The notes beneath the pieces are model-generated. The model did no database searches. It worked only from the letters and a program-made list of their open reading frames with translations, and had not been told where the DNA came from. Shown in pieces: positions 21,801 through 37,337 of a DNA stretch of 64,000 nucleotides. Where the stretch lies: the NCBI GenBank assembly GCA_963995525.1, contig OZ023217.1, positions 4,353,340 through 4,417,339 on the forward strand, read 5' to 3'. Made by a program: the position numbers and the translations under genes. This stretch comes from Escarpia spicata (Eukaryota; Annelida; Polychaeta; Sabellida; Siboglinidae). The stretch's first letter is position 1. Each line of letters opens with the position of its first letter.

Positions 21801-23055
21801 CAGTACGCTGCAACTGTCTTTGAGTTTGTTTACATTTTGACAAACTACTATTATATAGCACTAATTTTTGAATGAATCACATTTTGAGAATGCATGTCAT
21901 TGTTTGCGGTGTAACTTTTGTATGCTTCATTTTCTGCTGCTACAAGTTACATTCATCCGAAAGATTATTCAATTACCTATCCAATGATAATACATATGTT
22001 GTGGTGTTGGAAATATATAGCTTTGGTATAACGTAATTTCTAAATTCAAGAGTTTTTAAGGGTTTTCGGGGATCCGTGCGAACCTTGAGCACATTTGTAC
22101 TTCCAGTGTACCATTGCAACATAACATACATATTACATACGTGTGCCACATCTGAATGTTGTACATATAATATTTCCATATTTAATGTAAAATATCAACA
22201 GCCGTTTTCTTCATTTTCACTTTTTGACCCCTAACATGTTCAATGCTCTATAACATCGCAAATGTGTGTAGCAGTCATAATTTTTGAAACCGTATAAAGC
22301 ACCCTACCAAACCTTTACAAGGATGTAAGAAAACAATGTTAAAATTGTTTCCGACTTATCACTCATTTGGCCAGCCGGGGTCACATATTAGTCCAAAGGG
22401 CTTCAAGGCCACTTGGCCCATTTTTTAATTATGCATTTAAAAAAGTCCTATCTAGCTGCCACGTATCCTTTAATGTTGCTTACCATACCGGTAACTGAAT
22501 GTTTTGGATGTCTATTTTAGTTCTGAATACTTAGAATTCGAGGCTTTTCCACACTATTATAAAAGTGCAGGTTTTCAAGGCATTCGTTCTTAAATAATAA
22601 AATTCCATGCCCCGTATAAACGATGTAAAAGTAATGGTCGTGTTAGGCAGATGGTCACTTGTTGACAACAGGGATAATTTTGAAATTGCCAACAATATGC
22701 TATAACAATGAATGGGAGATTTGGGTTTTCAAGTTTTGCAGACATATCTGGAATTGAAAGGTTCCGGGGCAAAAAGAGACATTAAGGAAAAACTTTATTT
22801 TTGCAAGTGTAAACAGAATCATGTACATAATATTGGAGTGTTTTAAGAACCCAGAATGAAGATTAATTGTACAAACCAAAATCTTTGCAGATTTAAATTA
22901 TAAAATTTGGTATCGACTTGAGTTTATCATGTTTTGCCATGGAACCTTTCAATTATTCATGTTAAAAGTATCACGCATAAATATATAAAATATTGTATAT
23001 CCAGTTTATGCTGCTGTATATAAAAAAAAACTTTCTAACAAAAAAAATCAACAAA
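21801..23055. other. Intergenic, nothing recognised
   Basis: AT-rich DNA up to the poly(A) region of RPS25. Open frames are short and not recognisable. Confidence 0.45.
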
Positions 23056-23127
23056 CAGATTTATTGTCATACAGATTTTATTCTAGCATGATCGGTACAT
23101 TAGTGAAGAGATGTTAGCAGCTGGCCT

Positions 23128-26843
<3,716 letters not shown>

Positions 26844-26846
<3 letters not shown>

Positions 26847-26880
26847 GCTTATAACTCCGCAACGAAAAAGAGGCTAAACC
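26844..26880 (-). promoter_or_regulatory. RPS25 transcription start with 5' TOP motif
   Basis: On the minus strand the bases before the ATG read CCTCTTTTTCG, starting near 26873. This is a terminal oligopyrimidine tract of the kind that places ribosomal protein mRNAs under growth-dependent translation control (LARP1/mTOR in animals). The predicted 5' UTR is about 27 bases and the donor GTGGGT follows the ATG directly. The start position is inferred from the motif. Confidence 0.75.
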
Positions 26881-27860
26881 TCGTGGAATCAAAATGGAGA
26901 ACCTGTGGCACGTCCGCTTACAACAATTGTATGAACATTTTAAAATAAATTAAGACTTACTTGACTTCATATCACAACAAAAATAACATAATTATTTAAA
27001 GTAAATTATAAAAATGTATTATTAGACGTTTAAGCTACCGCTTGCAAATATCTGCAAATGTTTGATGAACTATGCGGCATGCGCAAGCATCAATGCGCGT
27101 GCTGTCAATTGTTTATTTCCGGTTTTTGTGTCGAATTTTAAAATCTGTTAAAACACTAGTCTGCTCGTCTTTATTATTATAAATAATAATATGAGTTCAT
27201 ATTGATGAAAAATTCATATATATTTTGGATGATAAATAAACAGTTGTGATTATTAAACGATATATGGCGGACCAAGTACATTTTCTTTGTGACTTAGGTT
27301 TATTCCGTTTTATCGCCCAATTGCAATTATGTAGCGTTTAAACTAGTTTGTTAACAACATTATGATTGTCAGCTGATCAGAGTAATCGTCAATCCGTGGA
27401 TAGCCCATTTGTAAGTTTTGTCTACGTGTTCTTTGAATTGAATAGAATATTTGATTAGTGTCATAGGCATAGCTAAAACTTGTGATTTGTGTTGTTTTTA
27501 TTAACTATATAACTAGTTATGACGTCACGTCTTTTGCGTATCCTAGACTAAGGCTAGACAAAGCCGAAGCCCATGGCAATGACGGATCATCCGTCAGGTG
27601 GCAAACTTTTTTATAATTATAGGAAGCATACAATTTACCCAAATCATTAAGTTAACAATGACGACAAATGGTTAGTCATACCGTTAAGGTACCATATGTA
27701 TTTGGACACTGTAAAATTTCGGACACTGTAAAAATATTAAAAAGGATTTTTTTAGTTTGTTTTCGGATAGCTGAAAATTAAATTATTTTTGTTGTCCAAA
27801 TACATACAGTCATTGTAGTAGTAATGTAAAAAAATACTTGTTAAAAATGGTTCCTTTCAG
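26881..27860. promoter_or_regulatory. Divergent intergenic region between RPS25 and EI24
   Basis: This AT-rich stretch must hold the RPS25 upstream promoter and the EI24 promoter with its non-coding first exon. A consensus donor (TTTGTAAGTTTTG) at 27409-27421 could end that EI24 exon, because the ATG exon is preceded by an acceptor (TTCCTTTCAG ending 27860). Nothing else is recognisable. Confidence 0.4.
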
Positions 27861-27890
27861 GTGCCTTGTGAGATATAAGCAGCCGGGGCA

Positions 27891-30642
27891 ATGTCGTCGA
27901 CGGCCAGACTGATGTTGCTACTGGTTGCGCGTGGAGTACGCGACTCAGTGATGGGAACTCTTAAGTTACACCGTCTTGATGAAGACGTGAATAGCGAGAC
28001 AACTAGCAGTGCATCTAGAAGGGATGAACCACTGAGTGCACTCGCAAGACGCAGGTCGGAACATCTCAAGCACATAGAGCGTAAACGAGACAGGTAGCTT
28101 TTCGCAATGTCTTCTCCAAGCTGGATTTATATATATATATATATATATTTATCTTCAAAAATGCCATGTCATACCTGTAACAAGAAACTAAACTGTCATT
28201 AACAATCAATACGTGTTTCATGGTCAAACACTACAAACTGTTTCACAGGTCAAATATCTTGGTGTAACAATAACCTCGGATCTCCGGTGGAATGCCCACA
28301 TAAATAACAATTGTCTAAAAGCAAATAGATCACTAGGCTTCCTCCGCAGAAATCTAAAAGTTCCGTCAATTCAAATAAAAATTCAGGCCTACTTCACCTT
28401 TGTCAGACCCATCGTGGAGAACAGCTATACTGTATGGGATCCCTATACCCTTACACAAATAAACAAACTAGAAATGATTCAACGCCATGCAGCCCAATAT
28501 GTCTTATATCGCCACCACAATACCTCCAGTGTAACAGACATGCTCCAGACATTAGAATGGAGATCCCTATCAGACAGAAGAACTGATGCAAAACTATGTA
28601 TGATGTACAAGATAGCAAATGGCCTAGTGGGTATACCAGCAAACCAATACCTTATTCCTGTAAATATAGTAACTAGAAAACAACATTCCTTATCTTACCT
28701 TATCCCTCACTCCAGATGCAACTACCACTTGTATTCTTTTTTCCCCAGTACTATTTGACTTTGGAATTCCCTCCCTCAATATATTGTAAATCAAAACAGC
28801 CTGGATGCATTTAAAAGCAACATCCAGACTTTGCACTACCCCATGTTTTAGACGTTAACAAGTTCTTCTGCACGTATTTCTGTTTATTTACACAATAGTT
28901 TGTGTTCTTATATATTGCACTCTAAAAACAAAACAAAAATTTCCTGTTCGCCTGCCATGCCACGGCACCACCTGTATCCTCAGCATGTTGAGGCTAGGCG
29001 TGTATTGGAAGAAGATTTATGTTTGGTTTGTTATTTGCATATTAGATTGTGTGCAATTTATTACTAATCTTTTGTTTAATATATTCAAAGAAGTAGGGTA
29101 CACAATGTATGATGTTCGGTATATGTCATATACAGATCTCAAAATGTAAGTCCTAACTCAAATACATTAAAAAACTAGTTGGGAAGACTAAGGGATGGTC
29201 TTATAAATTTGTAAACTCCACAAAATGTGTACGAGTAGCATTGGTTCAACCCCTTTCCCCACCACTACATGATGTAGACACATGATACAAAATTGCTGTT
29301 TCAAATTTTTTAACACGTTTCACCCACTAGGAGACACCACTGATACTTTTTCTCTGTGGGATGTGGTGATGACCAACCCCCCAAGTAATGATTCACATAT
29401 TTTGGGACTTTGCAAACTTTTGCAACCACCCCTAAGTTTTAGGTGTAGATATTTATTTTTCTAATTTGTTAAGTTAACGGTTAAATAATGGTAAACGTTT
29501 ATTTGCAGTGAGCCACGTGTCATGCAGAGAATGCTTCTTTGTTGTGCATGGAATGGCGGCCTCTTCTGGGTAAGTAAGAAATTAATGTGGTTGGCCTATT
29601 GGAAAAGACACCAAATTTTTTTAAAAGGCAATACTGTTTCTGATTTCAAAACAGGGAACAATATCTTACTTGTAAAACATGACGATTCACATATTTTGGG
29701 ACTTTGCCAAACTCCTGATGTTTTATATAGTCTCATTTATATACAAGTTATACAAAAGACATCTTTCAGATGTAAAACATACTGCATGTAAAATTTATAT
29801 TTGTTCTATTCAGCATTTGTTTTGTTAGTGTTGTGTAAATGTGAAACTGTTTTTCTTTCAGTTGAGTATCTGGCTTTTCAATGGGTTAATCATTCCTGGC
29901 CTGCAATTCTTCATTCATCTAATATTTGGTAAGGAACACGGTTGGTTACACATTAGGATTCAATCAATCATTTCTTTTATATTTATACAAAAACTTATGG
30001 TAAAATGGGTCATTTATAAAATCATAATCATTTATTATATTGTTAAACTTTTACAGTGGATGGAAGCAGCTTAAATACCATTTTCCCCAACATTCAAATT
30101 ACTTGAATTTAATTATGTTGTGATCATTATAATTACGCTGTATTATTCTATGAATAAATAAAACAATACAATAGTATTTAACACAATAATTGTTACATAT
30201 CAGTAATACTATAATACAAGAATATCGTTATGTGTTAGCAGTGTAATGCACTCTTGATGTTTTAATTATATTTTACGTGTAAGCATGCATGTATAATGAC
30301 GTGTGTATCACTGTGCTTTGTTATGCTTCTGTACACAGGTGGGTCTTCAACACATAACTTAGTCTGGTCCTGGGTTGGACCGATGCTGTCGTGGACCTTC
30401 AGTGCTCTGTGGGTGCTACCTTTGTTTTTGCTAAGCAAGCTAGTCAACAGCCTTTGGTTCCAGGTAAGTCAAAAAGTGACATCTTCTTCTTCACTTCCTC
30501 TCTGTCTACGGCTGATGTTGAAATAATTTATTATGATGAAACATTGTCGATCTAAAAAGAACTATTGACTTGACAGTGTAACAGCAATCAACAATAACAA
30601 TTTTAAAGTGTAACTTTTGGTTGAATTTGACAGCACACGCTG

Positions 30643-30735
<93 letters not shown>

Positions 30736-33700
30736 CGTGCACAGACACACATAAACACACACAAACCCGTATGCATGCACACAACATTTGACATATGTTC
30801 ATCAATATACAGAGGTGGGAAGTTTAAACTAAGCTAATAAATGAAACAGGAATAATTCTGAACAAGATGTTGACATTGTTTGTGTGGCATGCTTGCACAA
30901 ATAGAAGTATGTGGTTTGCATGACCCTGTCTTCTCTGTATGAAACGTTTGCCAGTACCATTTCTTGCATCCAGCGACTGACAAATGCATGACGTCAAGGT
31001 GTCAACCCTTGTTGTGTTTTGTGTTCCCAGGACATTGCAGACGCCGCCTACCGTCGTACCCGCGGCCGTCCACAAATGCTTCCTACATTTGGCAAGATCA
31101 TAGCTGACATCCTCTTCAGTCTGCTGTTGCAAGGGTTGTTTCTCATACAGGTCGGTTGTAGTTTATCTTGTCACACTATTTGATTGGTCACTGAGTGAAC
31201 TGGTGACAAATTGTGTGCTTGGGAGGCATACTTTTGGTAATTTTACACCCCGTCTTGATTTTGTTTGACTGCCTGTTTCTCTCAGGACCTGCAGAGTTTC
31301 TTGAACACTAACAAAACGTTATGTTTTATGAGCAAAATATTTTTGTCAATGTATACATGCCAACTTTTTTTTTGAAATCCGGGAGATTCGTCAGCGCTTC
31401 CCGTGTCGCACTGTCCTGTCGTGATGTCTCGGGTCTTGACATCAAAAAAAGGGGTGTGCTGTTAGACATGTTGTGCTGGAAATTCAGCGGTTCAGCACAC
31501 CTCAGCACGTCTTACATGGTGTTGTGCTGTCTCGAAGACAGGGTGCTGTTGTAGATTTTCAGATACACCCAAAATCCGTTGTTGGCAGGTATATCTAATT
31601 ATGTGTTAAATTATAAATTTATTAATATTGGATTTTGACTACTTGAATAATTATGTATTTTTATTAATTATTTTGATGTAAAGCCCATTGGTTTGTATAA
31701 TTAATTATAATGATGTCTACATTATAATCATTAGGGGTTTTGTATATATTTGGTATTATTTTGCTAACTGGAATAGCAAGACACCTAAAATGTTTGAATT
31801 TAATTGTAAGGCCTTAATTATTAAAGATTAAGTGAAATTAAAGTTTGAATGTCTTTGAAACTTTGTATATGTAAACTTAATACTCGTGTCAAGTAATGTG
31901 CCAAATATGAAGCGTATTCATTACAAACTCATGTCACTAGGCCCGCTGAAACACGATCATTTGCATGTCACAAAGCAACCATCCCATCAGATGCTGCTTA
32001 TGTCACCACAGGCAATGCCGCAGAACACACCCTATCCTTTAGCGCGGCAGTGCGGCTTGTTGTTTCAGACTGTACATGAAATTGCAATTGCAGATTATAA
32101 TGTTTTTTGATATCACCCTAAAGATAATAATCTTATCTACAAGTTTGTCACTGGATGTACACAGGAATTGTGTTAACCTTTTGAGTTATTGCCATTTTGA
32201 ACATTGCAAATGCTCAACTTTGCATTATATCTGCTAAGCATTCGCAATGTTCGAATGGCAATAACTCAAAAACTAAAAATAAATCATGAGTACATCCAGC
32301 TGCATATTTGTAGATATGATTATTATTTTTTCTTAATCCCATTGCAAGTTTGAGTATTCGCAATCTTCAAACAGCAATAACTCAAAAAGTAAACAAAATT
32401 CCTGTGTGCATCCAGCGACCCATTTATAGGTCAGATTATTATCTGTACGGTGATATAAAATTCTGCAATTGCAATTTCAGGTATGGCCTGAAACACCAAC
32501 CCACATAGATGCGTGCGATGTTAAATCCTAGGGATGCTTCTGCACATTTTTGCAACAAACTGTGCAGAAAAGCGTGTCCAAGAGGGGCCTTGAACAGGGT
32601 GATGGAGGGGGTTAAAAAATTAGTTGAATATCAGGACACTATTTTTAGTATATTATATTCAGATTTGCAATAAAAATGTTAATTTTTCGCTTAGTCGTTA
32701 ACGAATCTGGTTTATTATTTACATGTGCAATTGGAAATGGAATTTTTGTAAATGAAGATCCAGTACAGTTTTATGTACATGTAGATGTACAGAAGTGCTT
32801 TAATGCTTACACCCACTTTATGCAGTAAATCGATGGCAGCAATTATCACCATTGCACTGCTTTGATCTTAAACTTGTTCCTGCTGACCCTGCAAATATCT
32901 CCATTGTATACTTTGCTCTTCAATTTGTTCCTGCTGACGACATCCCCTGTAGAATGCCATGCCTGACCACTCAATTTGTTGACTGAAAAAACTAAATAAC
33001 TAACTTTGTGCTTTTTAAAATACCCTCTCAGTTGGAAGATCAGATGATGATCCAAAGACGCAAAAGAACCTAGAAAGAAGCAAGTGGACCTCGGAATGGG
33101 GGAGGAGACACAATTATGAGTTAGCACCTTAACATATAGATTTTTTTGATTTATTCTGTCATCACAGATGTTTCAACATAACAGTACATTAGTTTGTGCA
33201 TGCATTATTATGTTACTGATTAATATTATAAACAATTTAAATTAACTTTATACACTACACATGCTCAACATATTTTTATAACCATTCGGTTACTAAATAG
33301 TGTAAGGATAATTTATTTCAAGATGTATTAGTTTGCTGACAGTGCTGGTGTTAATCATCTGAGACATTCGTTGGCCCAACAGAATGTGACAATCATGACA
33401 CTTGTTTTTAGGGAACACTTGCAGTGTTTCTGCCGATCACCGTGCTAGGACAACTCATCTCTCTCCTCCATATGTGTCTACTCTACTCGCTCTATGCCTT
33501 CGAGTACAAGTGGTTCAGCATGGGTGAGTTGAGTGGCGAGTCGCCTGCAACATGTACCCTGCCACAGCAATGTGGGTGTCAAGTCACAAAATTGTGAAAT
33601 GGAGTTTTGTAACTTTTTTGATTCCACAGATCACAAATGTTAAAACGATGCCTCATTTGTGAAATATCTCCAGTAGTTTTTTATTTATGGCTAAAATTGA

Positions 33701-35645
33701 AGAAACTTAAAAAAATTACGTTTTGAGAAACAAGATTTTTAACTCATACTGTTTATTGTTTCTGAATGTATTGGTTTATAAATGCACGTATTTGATTAGT
33801 TTGGGATTATTTGTCTAGAAAAAACTAAACTGCACATTGAAAGATGAGACTGTGAGGTAAGTATTTCTGACAAAATGACCGAGACAGCTATTTTTGGTTC
33901 ATACATGCAGAATATGTAGAATGGGCTTAATACCCGGCCAACCGGGGCGGGTGACAGATACTTCTTCCTCCAACATGGTACGTTCTAAAAGTAAATTACC
34001 TGCGAAATACGTAGAAAGAATAACAATTTGAACAATCAAGTCTCATGAATCTATTCATATATCACCATAGTATTGCCGTTGTTTTTTTCACTAGATGTTA
34101 ATGAACAATGAACGTCGTCTTTCAGGCTGGGAGGTACATAAGCGACTATCTTATGTAGAGAGCAACTGGCCGTACTTTGTAGGATTTGGTCTGCCGCTTG
34201 CCATCTTGACATCAGTTCCAAGTTCTACTGTGATCAGGTGGGTGTCAGATGCAAGCAACACTTGCTTCTCCAACACCATTTGGTTGTATTGAGTACCTGC
34301 AGCCAGGTTATTAAGTTTTAAAATCATCTAAACTACCTATGTGTTTTTTAAATATGTTGTTAGATCACAGGCCATTTGTTCACGGAACGGAATAGCATAA
34401 TAAGAGGCGAGTAGGCCTCAATGCCTGGGTGATCCATAGATGTGTATTGTTAATTGACCTACACATCTTGTGATCTGTTGCGTAACAAAATGTCTGTGAA
34501 GTCATAAAAAGTGGATGCCGAATGCGTGGTGCATTCAGGCATTCTGTCGTTTATTTTGTTGAATATTCTGGCCACCAAAGTTTTTCTTTTTGACAAAAAC
34601 ATAAGGCAGTTTCTAAAGTGACCACTGAGTGTGGGACTGTTTTGTCTATGAGATGTCACACCGTAATAGTATTGTAATTCACATATTATCACCACTGTTG
34701 GCAATGCTCAACAGATGTCACGTGCATTGTTCTGATTGTGACGTAGGCAAGCCACCATGTTGCGGTTCCATCAGGTTGGAGTAATTTGAGAATGTTTGTG
34801 ATTCAGTGGCTGCATCTTCTCCATGCTCTTCCCATTGCTCATCATCAGTGGCAATGAAGCAGAACCTACTGACGAAACTTTGTAAGTGCACCGTTTCTAC
34901 GATATTTTAATACATTGCGTGCTAACTTGGGCATGTTCTTTCACTCTACGTTGCTCCAGTTCACTTGGCTGTATCAATGAGTACCTGGCTATAGACAATG
35001 GTGGATATTTATGTACGGATAGTGTTCATGCATTAATTGCAGCATGGCTGAATGCTTCCAATAGAAGTCAAGATGGTGTTCGATTGCCAGGGAGTAAAGT
35101 GTAAAGCCCTTTGAGCAGTCCTGAGGACAGGATATTGCGTCTTATAAGAACTTGCCTTTTCGAAACTAAAATAATGTTCTCAAGACTAGAATAAACATGT
35201 CTACTAACATACAAAGAGTCTACAAAAGTGTTCAAAATTAGAATTTTACCTCCCCAAAATATAAACAAGACATTCAGATTATAACTGAACTACAAAGCTC
35301 AGTTCTGTTGTTTCCAGAATAAAGACAATCCATTCAACAAATTGTCTGTTAATAATTACACTCTCGCTGATTCTGGGCAGCTGTTCGATAACGTCCATTT
35401 AAGGGTTGCAGGCACACAATAAGAGTTGGCATGTATAATAATTGCTGGCACAGATTCCTGAGAAAACTTATGTACACGTTGGTGTTGATTCCAGTGACTT
35501 TCCTCTGAGACTCTTTACGCCGGTCGTTATGATCAGCAACGCCGTCTTCCAACACTCGGTTAGAAAAACAAATCGCATCCAAGTGGCGCCTCCCAGCCAG
35601 TCAACATCAGCGACACATCGACAAGTCAGACTTCAGGAACGGTGA
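27891..35645 (+). CDS. EI24: EI24 / PIG8, ER membrane autophagy-associated protein (complete CDS, nine exons)
   Basis: Exons: 27891-28093, 29509-29569, 29862-29928, 30339-30463, 31031-31150, 33412-33523, 34126-34237, 34807-34881 and 35495-35645. The lengths sum to 342 codons, a 341-residue protein (human about 340). Recognised blocks include [96 protein letters not shown] and [12 protein letters not shown]. The hydrophobic segments fit the known multi-pass ER topology. EI24 is a p53-induced protein involved in autophagy and ER-mitochondria contact in mammals. Position 27861 follows an acceptor, so a 5' UTR exon lies upstream. AATAAA signals at 36618 and 36864 mark the 3' UTR. Introns carry a LINE fragment, a CA microsatellite and a foldback element. 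Confidence 0.95.
28205..28855 (+). mobile_element. LINE fragment (L2/Crack-like reverse transcriptase C-terminus) in EI24 intron
   Basis: The frame encodes the thumb and C-terminal region of a non-LTR reverse transcriptase ([35 protein letters not shown]), and after a stop at 28757 continues to the usual end ([16 protein letters not shown]). It resembles the element at 46166-47085 in layout. It is 5'-truncated and inactive, in the same orientation as EI24. A short AT run (28131-28150) precedes it. Confidence 0.85.
28856..29508. other. EI24 intron, nothing recognised
   Basis: AT-rich intron. A 23-bp phrase (GATTCACATATTTTGGGACT and the next few bases) occurs both at 29391 and at 29684 in the following intron; its meaning is unclear. 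Confidence 0.4.
30643..30733. repeat. (CA)n microsatellite in EI24 intron
   Basis: Roughly 45 CA dinucleotides almost without interruption, followed by imperfect ACACAT/ACACAA copies to about 30780. Confidence 0.97.
31151..32054. other. EI24 intron, nothing recognised
   Basis: AT-rich sequence with short unrecognised frames. The segment 31370-31550 is less AT-rich but has no clear ends or similarity. Confidence 0.4.
32055..32510. mobile_element. Foldback (long inverted repeat) element in EI24 intron
   Basis: The left arm, about 32058-32203, is the reverse complement of about 32380-32507, with matching blocks GAAATTGCAATTGCAGA, AGATAATAATCT and CACAGGAATT. A second shorter hairpin pairs TTTTGAGTTATTGCCATT (32183) with AATGGCAATAACTCAAAA (32257). 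No coding region. It is probably a foldback MITE; no target duplication was identified. Confidence 0.75.
32511..33411. other. EI24 intron, nothing recognised
   Basis: AT-rich intron. A partial repetition of a 25-30 bp phrase around 32870-32940 (TTGTTCCTGCTGAC) is the only structure seen. Confidence 0.4.
33524..35494. other. Last three EI24 introns (excluding exons 34126-34237 and 34807-34881)
   Basis: No repeat family, RNA gene or extra exon could be supported here. Confidence 0.4.
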
Positions 35646-37337
35646 ATGACGGAGACAACCTATCGTCATCAACCGTCTTACCTCCCTGCCATGTTGACGC
35701 TGCGTATATGGTGTGTGTGTTTGGATAACAAGAGTTTCAGTGACGATGTGATAACAGATATTGAACTACAGAGTGTATATTTAACATAACTGTTGATTGC
35801 AGTCATATTTTATTTGTTGAAATGGTAGTCTGCTTGCATTCTGGCCCGTAGCCTGATCCCCAGAAGAGACTGTTTATAGGATGTTACTTTTTGTACTGAA
35901 AGGTATACCCTCAGATCTAACATTGATTTTTTACCCTTAGGTTTATGGTCAGATGACCACTTTGCTATGGGCCTGATGACCACTTTGCTACGGGCCTGAT
36001 GTAGGATGTAGTGTTGTAGCAGTGTCAGCAGTATTTCAGGATTATCAAGCGAGTGCACCCATGCATACAGAATGAAATACTGAATTAATTGCAGTAAGAA
36101 TCATCAGATATAACAATCAGTGTAAGCAGTTAGTGTGCAAATGGTAACCGTCTGTTTTTGGCTGATTCAGTGATTGTTTCGGTGCGCTTGATAACCTCGT
36201 TTGAATAATACGTCACTAGAGTATTACATTTCTTGCAGTCAGACCTCACAATTTGAGACATCTAGTCAGTGTCTTTGCTTGCTAGAGTGCGTGAGATGAC
36301 AGCTTCCAGTGATAGCTCTGTGTGTGAAAGTCGCGTCAGTTGTGAGTATGATGTATGTACATAAAGAAAGAATGCACTGACTAGTTTATGAATCTGGGAG
36401 CTGAGCAGACATCAGAAGTCATCCGTGTCATTACATGATGTTGGTATGCGATTGTCAGTAATCAGGGCTGTAACAATGTTTCACTATAACAATGAGGTGG
36501 ACCCCATCTTTCTTTAAACCATACATCTCTCCCATTATTTTATTACGGAAATTATATACATGAATTATTGTATATATTTTTCAGTGCTACTCACCAGTAC
36601 TTTGTAATAACTAGTGTAATAAAATAAAAGTACCTTTGGTACAAATCACCATAAAGTTTGTCACCTAACAGCAGATGTTGTGTCTGATTGTGTTATAAAT
36701 GTGCAATGTTTATTGTTCAGATACTTTTAATTCATTGGAGGATTTTACTCTTGCTGTGTTTATATATATACGTGCCTATTCTACATTGGAATGTTGTACT
36801 TGATACTAATCTTATGCACATAACAATCATTAATATGTGTCTCAATGTTAAACCACCAAGGCATAATAAATTATAATCCCTTAAGCTTGTCTTTGTGTTG
36901 CACAATAAGTACCTTGCAAAAGAGGCGTACGGAGATGGTATTTAATGGAGTAAGGTTCAAAGGTCATTTCATCTTTTGCACGTCGTTTCAGATTAATTTC
37001 ACACAAAAAAGCTGACATCTAATAAATCTAGTATCTAGCACTATGCCATGCTAGCTCAATTGTAAAAATGTTATAAAAAATTTACATTTTATTTACGACC
37101 AAATAGTACAGTTTGGTCAACAAATAAACAAATGGTCCAAACAAAGTGTCTGAAAAAAGTAATTGTCATTTTGCATTGAAATTGTCATGAAGGAAGGTAA
37201 TCAAATTGTCTTAATTCTGACTAGCTGAAATCCAGACATACTATGTATGTCAAGACTTATTTAGAATCAGAAGATAAATATGAATGCATTGCAACATCGA
37301 AGCAATGAAAATTTTATATGCAACAGTGACACATCTG
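35646..37337. other. EI24 3' UTR, convergent gap and AAR2 3' UTR
   Basis: EI24 transcripts probably end after AATAAA at 36618 or 36864. The AAR2 3' UTR on the minus strand probably ends near the AATAAA at 37088-37093. Nothing else is seen between them. Confidence 0.55.
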
